In this document: positions 54,436 to 64,000 of the stretch, in pieces
Layout of the letters: every line of letters begins with the position of its first letter
Numbering within the stretch: position 1 is the stretch's first letter
Source of the DNA: Diogma glabrata
Taxonomy: Eukaryota > Arthropoda > Insecta > Diptera > Cylindrotomidae
Assembly (NCBI GenBank): GCA_963693315.1
Contig: OY856188.1
Location: forward strand, 163,452,002 to 163,516,001
Length of the DNA stretch: 64,000 nt
Reading direction: 5' to 3'
Position numbers and translations under genes: made by a program
Notes under the pieces: model-generated
Told to the model about the DNA's origin: nothing
What the model saw: only the letters and a program-made list of their open reading frames with translations
Databases searched by the model: none

Positions 54436-55505
54436 ATATTACTTCGGTTTTGAAACCTAAGTATTGCAAAAGTGAAATTTTTACCCCCCCCCCCCCTATT
54501 TTAGCATTTCTCGACGTTTTAGGACCTACTAATTCTAAAAAAGCAACAAAAAAAATGTATGTCTGTCTGCCGGCCGGCCGACGAAATCTAGAAAACGGCT
54601 GGACGGATTCCAAATTTTTTTTCTAAAAATAGGTTAACTCAATGGCCGAAAGGACGATGTGTTCGATAACTGTACCGGAAGTGTGTCAAAAACTCGTCGA
54701 GTGTGTCAAAACAAGGATATTTGCATATTTTTTGCTTAAAAAACGTTCATTTTAAGTGATTACGAATAGAAACATTGAATTTGAAGAAATCTTGATGATT
54801 GGGATTGGTATGCGAGACCAAAAACCAGATTATTGCATTATATAAGTTTGTTAAAAAAATATTGTGTAGTATGTCAAAAAAATGATTTTCATTTACTTTT
54901 TTAGCCAATTTTTTGGAAAAAAAATTTAGCTGTTTGTACTTTGTATGACGTAAATATGACATGGAAATTTTTGAATTTGTTATAGTTTTTGAAATATTTT
55001 TGGAATTTTCAAAAAAGTTTCAATCTTTGATTTTGTAAGAATTTTTGGAATATCTTTAGAATTTTGGAAAAAGTTTGAATTTTTGAATTTTTAAGAATTT
55101 TTTGAATATTATTTAGATTTAGAAAAAGTTTAAATATTTGATTTTATTCTAATTTTTGGAATAATTTTGGAATTTGGAAACAAGTTTCAATTTTTGATTT
55201 TGTTATAATTTTTGCAATATTTTCAGAATTTTTGAAAAAAGTTTAATCTTTAATTTTGTAATAATTTTCGGAATATTTTAGAATTTTGGAAAAAGTTTGA
55301 TTTTATTTAATTTTTACAATGTTTTTGGAATTCCGAAAGAAATATGAATTTGTGATTTTTTAATATTTTCTCGAAACGCTAAATGGAGAGGTTTTTGAGT
55401 AGTTTGCTGATTGTATCATCTTTTAACTAAATTATATTAATTTATGATCTGTTATGATTTTCCGGCAATACGTTGCTTCGTGTTAGTTTTGTAATAAATT
55501 TCTAG
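54435..55505 (+). repeat. Family A repeat, truncated copy
   Basis: It starts ttacttcggttttgaaacct, carries atgtctgtctgccggccggc, one ttgcattatataagtttgtt unit and the aatttttggaat-rich part, then stops at ttttgtaataaatttctag; the tail with the gctgtgaaatttcag motif is missing. It is nested inside the satellite-bearing element. Confidence 0.75.
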
Positions 55506-55509
55506 CCAG

Positions 55510-56860
55510 AAAAAAAATAATGTGAAATAACCCATTGAAAACGATAGGATATTGCACTAAAATTCGGCTTTTATGATAAGATTCGATTAAAACGGATAGG
55601 AATAAACAAACAAAAATAATGTGAAAAAAAACCCATTGAAAACGATTCAAAACGATAGGATATTGCACTGAAATTCGGGTTTTACGATAAGAAACGGTTA
55701 AAACGGATAGGGTTACCCCTACAAACAAAAATAATGTGAAAAAACCCATTGAAAACGATTCAAAACGATAGGATATTGCACTAAAATTTGGCTTTTACGA
55801 TAAGAAACGATTAAAACGGATAGGAATTAACAGAAAAAAAAAATAATGTGAAATAACCCATTGAAAACTTTTCAAAACGATAGGATATTGCACTAAAATT
55901 CGGGTTTTACGATAAGAAACGATTAAAACGGATAGGAATAAACAAAAAAAAAATAATGTGAAAAAACCCATTGAAAACGATTCAAAACGATAGGATATTG
56001 CACTAAAATTCGGCTTTTACGATAAAAAACGATTAAAACGGATAGGAATTAACAGAAAAAAAATAAGGTGAAATAACCCATTGAAAACGATTCAAAACGA
56101 TAGGATATTGCACTAAAATTCGGCTTTTACGATAAGAAACGATTAAAACGGATAGGAATTAACAGAAAAAAAATAATGTGAAATAACCCATTGAAAACGA
56201 TAGGATATTGCACTAAATTTCGGGTTTTACGATAAGAAACGATTAAAACGGATAGGAATAAAAAAAAAATAATGTGAAAAAGCCCATTGAAAACGATTCA
56301 AAACGATAGGATATTGCACTAAAATTTGGCTTTTACGATAATAAACGATTAAAACGGATAGGAATTAACAGAAAAAAAAATAATGTGATTTAACCCATTA
56401 AAAACGATTCAAAACGATAGGATATTGCACTAAAATTCGGGTTTTACGATAAGAAACGATTAAAACGGATAGGAATAAACAAAAAAAATAATGTGAAAAA
56501 ACCCATTGAAAACGATTCAAAACGATAGGATATTGCACTAAAATTCGGCTTTTACGATAAAAAACGATTAAAACGGATAGGAATTAACAGAAAAAAAATA
56601 TTGTGGAAAAACCCATTGAAAACGATTCAAAACGATAGGATATTGCACTAAAATTTGGCTTTTACGATAAGAAACGATTAAAACGGATAGGAATTAACAG
56701 AAAAAAAAATAATGTGAAATAACCCATTAAAAACGATTCAAAACGATAGGATATTGCACTGAAATTCGCCTTTTACGATAAGAAACGATTAAAATGGATA
56801 GGAATTAACAGAAAAAAAAATAATGTGAAATAACCCATTGAAAACGATTCAGATAATCTA
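55510..56860. repeat. Twelve ~110-bp tandem satellite units
   Basis: The unit contains aataatgtgaaataaccc, attgaaaacgattcaaaacg, ataggatattgcactaaaat and gattaaaacggataggaat. The motif ggatattgcact occurs twelve times at about 110-bp spacing. Units are 90-98 percent alike, so the array was homogenised recently. Confidence 0.9.
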
Positions 56861-57197
56861 CCAAAAAACAATAGGAAACGATTAAAGCGATACAAACATT
56901 CTATCGGAAAAAAACGATACAGCACCATTCATTTTCATTCAAAAACCGCATAGGAAACGATAGAAAACGGTTCTATTTTTTTACTAGATTTTCATTTCTA
57001 TCAGAAAATAACGATAAGAAACACCCAAAAGCGATAGAAATTGCGTCCGCCACAAAAGCCAAAACGTAAGAGTCCGCATTCGTTTCTATGGGAAATAACG
57101 ATTCCAACCCATTAATTCTCATTCAAAAACCGCATAGGAAACGATAGAAAACGGTCTATCGGTTTCTATCGTTTTCTATCAATTTTTTTACAAGGGA

Positions 57198-57483
57198 TGT
57201 GACATTTGCTTAAAAGGTAAACGTAATAGACTTCCATTCAAAAACGTTGGTACGCGGGCAAATGATCTTTTGGAAATAGTACATTCAGATCTATGTGGCC
57301 CAATAGAAGAAACGTCTTTAGGGGGCACCCGTTATTTTATGGTACTAATTGATGATTTTAGCAGAAAAGTATTTGTTTATTTTTTGAAAGATAAAACTGA
57401 AACTCTCAGTTGTTTTATTGACTTCAAGAATTTAGTAGAGAAAAAAGAAATTTACCATAAGGCTTTATCTAATAAAAAAATCC
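57198..57483 (+). pseudogene. copia integrase N-terminal part, truncated
   Basis: CDICLKGKRNRLPFKNVGTR, LLEIVHSDLCGPIEETSLGG, YFMVLIDDFSRKVFVYFLKD. The first two catalytic-region acidic residues (HSDLCGP and IDDFSR) are present; coding similarity ends near 57483 at LVEKKE. Confidence 0.85.
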
Positions 57484-62272
<4,789 letters not shown>

Positions 62273-62273
62273 G

Positions 62274-62317
<44 letters not shown>

Positions 62318-62322
62318 GTATA

Positions 62323-63760
62323 GGGCCATTCCGCAGTGACGGGTGTTACATTTGTACTCATTTAAACTGATATAGTTTCCAAATTAGAACAAAAATCTCA
62401 GTGTTTTGAATATAATTCAATTCATTTAAATGATTTCTTAAAGTAAAACAAAAACACGTTAGGAATTATTCAAGCGTTTAGATGTAATAATAGATTTAAG
62501 CCCTGTGACGGGTGTTACGAGTACTCTTGCAAAATATGCTATCTTGTTGACGAATCATTAGAATTTAGCTAACTTATAAATATTTCTCGCAAAATTAATA
62601 TATAGGTTGTGAGTTAAAGAATCTTTCGTTCCTATACTCTTAAGTATTTTGTGGATATATTACTTTTTATATTTTTCTTTTACAATAAAAGTTTGTGACG
62701 GGTGTTAAAAGATTTGTGACGGGTGTTACGAGTATAAATTAAACAAATTCTTAAGTAAATTTTGAGACTTTCTTTATTATTTTGGACTTTTATGATTATT
62801 GTTATCTATAAACAAAAGACATTTTTGGGAGTTTGAACCCCCTGGGAGTTTTGGGAGTTTGAAGACCATATGAAATGGAATTTCTACTCAAGTATCTGAA
62901 ATATTGCTGTTTTTGCAGTTGAGGTAGTATCGTTAAATTATTCCATTATTCCATCGGTTCTTTAACTCGTTTTAAAGATCATGAATGTCATTTTTACTGA
63001 CGAAATGATATTTAACGCCCTTTGGATTTGAAGACAAATATTCATAATATTCCCAGACTGTGTTGATAAAAGTTCACCGAGACTTTATTGCCCACCAAAG
63101 TCTATACTTCGCAGTTGCACACAACCGTCGACAGCGCCCTTATACCATGACTAGTGACAAAGAAAGCCCACCCACCAGTCTTTCCCACTGTAATAGACAC
63201 TGGAAATAGTAAATCTGTTTTGAACTGGGCATCCGTCTGAAAAAACCATCAATTTGAATGTCCAACCATCATTCATGAATGTCCCTTACTCAAATTCAAT
63301 GGTGGTATAAACAAGTTAAATGAGGTTCCCGTAGAAGGCGTTAATTATTTGAGAGATTTGGTTGTGGACTAAGGACTTGTGGTTTTGTAAACATTTTTTT
63401 TGTATCTTTAAATCATACGATTAAATAAATAAAATCAATTTTTTCACACAGGGATATTGTATGTGTTCCACATACATAGACACACATAGAGGAACACATA
63501 GAGGAACGTTTTACATTCCTATTGTGCACTTAAAAAATTATAACATTAGTGAAGAAAATTGTAACGGGTGCAAGGTGTGACGGGTGTTACACAAATAAAT
63601 CAGCCTATATTTTAACGCAAGGTCTATTTTAAGGCACACGAATATTTTTCAAGTATTGTTTAATCCTACTACCTTACTTTTGTAAGATCAATACAAAATA
63701 AAAGCGAGTATACCTCATGTAGGATGAACTTTTCAATACATTTTGTGACGGGCGTTACAG
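62323..63760. repeat. Region with six dispersed copies of GTGACGGGTGTTAC
   Basis: Copies lie at 62336, 62505, 62695 (one short), 62716, 63577 and 63745 (one substitution), all in the same orientation and irregularly spaced. The first follows agggccattccgc, which may be an element end. No ORF was recognised. DNA after 63760 to the window end shows nothing else. Confidence 0.7.
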
Positions 63761-64000
63761 AAATACCTGCATTACAATATCATCAATAAAATGATTACTA
63801 CTTACCTGATCGCTTTCAATTTTTTTTTCAACAAATAATAATGAGTCGCAGTATAGACAGCAAATGTTAATGGCGGCTTGTCAATGTGATTGACGTAAAA
63901 ATCGTCTTGCAATTATAGTAAATTTTTTCCATATTAGACTTCGAAACCCGCTCACTTGGCTTGAACGAAATATTACGAACATCGGCGAAAATATTATAGA

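Larger units (their letters stand above)
53258..57197. mobile_element. 3.9-kb inverted-repeat element made of satellite-like arrays
   Basis: Ends TCCCTTATAAAAAAAATCGA and the complement of TCCCTTGTAAAAAAATTGAT form inverted repeats that continue into gatagaaaacgat-rich DNA. Left side: four ~270-bp units (53390-54435). Centre: a truncated family A copy (54435-55505). Right side: twelve ~110-bp units (55510-56840). No ORF. It splits copia between NVNTINSE and CDICLKGK. Confidence 0.8.
46937..57483 (+). mobile_element. Ty1/copia element, split by two nested insertions and truncated
   Basis: 5' LTR 46937-47131 (starts TGTTG, ends ATAACA), then GGTTATGTGCCCAG, which resembles the initiator-tRNA-Met half-molecule primer site of Drosophila copia. 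Gag-protease 47227-48208; then a gypsy element (48209-52985); pre-integrase 52986-53257; a satellite-rich element (53258-57197); integrase start 57198-57483. RT, RNase H and the 3' LTR are absent. Two in-frame stops exist. Confidence 0.9.

Noticed and set aside
55510..56860. Regular ~110-bp repeats considered as a CRISPR array
   Set aside because: Whole units, not just short repeats, are alike; this is a satellite array.

Overview
This window looks like AT-rich insect nuclear DNA. Short introns are mostly 57-104 bp with GT-AG borders, long introns are packed with transposons, and the transposon set (Penelope-like, hAT/TTF, P-element-like, MULE, RTE and Jockey-type LINEs, BEL/Pao, Ty3/gypsy, copia) is typical of arthropods. 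I cannot fix the order or species from sequence alone.

The only recognisable host gene is a complete minus-strand ACAP/centaurin-beta gene (Drosophila CenB1A, vertebrate ACAP1-3), an ArfGAP with BAR, PH, ArfGAP and ankyrin domains. Twelve coding exons, ATG at 41041 and stop at 10931, join in frame into a 2385-bp CDS (794 codons plus stop). Exons 3-10 cluster at 26200-27904. Exons 11-12 lie 14.2 kb downstream and exons 1-2 lie 12.7 kb upstream. Both large introns are filled with mobile DNA.

Layout: 1-10.9 kb holds a BEL/Pao tail, a compound AT-rich repeat, a broken hAT/TTF transposon with a MITE and a Penelope fragment inside it, another MITE, and quiet 3' flank. The 12-26 kb intron holds LINE and Penelope fragments (one pair forming an inverted junction), a hAT remnant carrying a nested insertion, a 600-bp foldback, a P-like transposase relic, a repeat-family copy, and a Tc1-like element whose ends are minisatellite arrays. 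The 28-40 kb intron holds an RTE LINE, two tRNA-type SINEs, a LINE 3' end, a near-perfect 288-bp palindrome, and a very young Ty3/gypsy-class LTR element (33482-38241) with matching LTRs and an ATAC target duplication but no reverse transcriptase.

Upstream of the gene: two side-by-side MITE copies about 200 bp from the ATG, a LINE 3' end, a MULE with tandem-repeat inverted ends and a 10-bp target duplication (43617-45086), and a 1.56-kb TA-flanked element enclosing a perfect 76-bp-arm palindrome. A copia element (from 46937) follows. It is split by an intact-ORF gypsy element (48209-52985) and by a 3.9-kb inverted-repeat element full of satellite arrays (53258-57197). The last 7 kb contain (TA)n tracts, a deleted hAT, a 745-bp foldback, and a region with six dispersed copies of one 13-14-mer.

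Nothing here is an operon. The shared theme is nested mobile DNA built around one intact trafficking gene.
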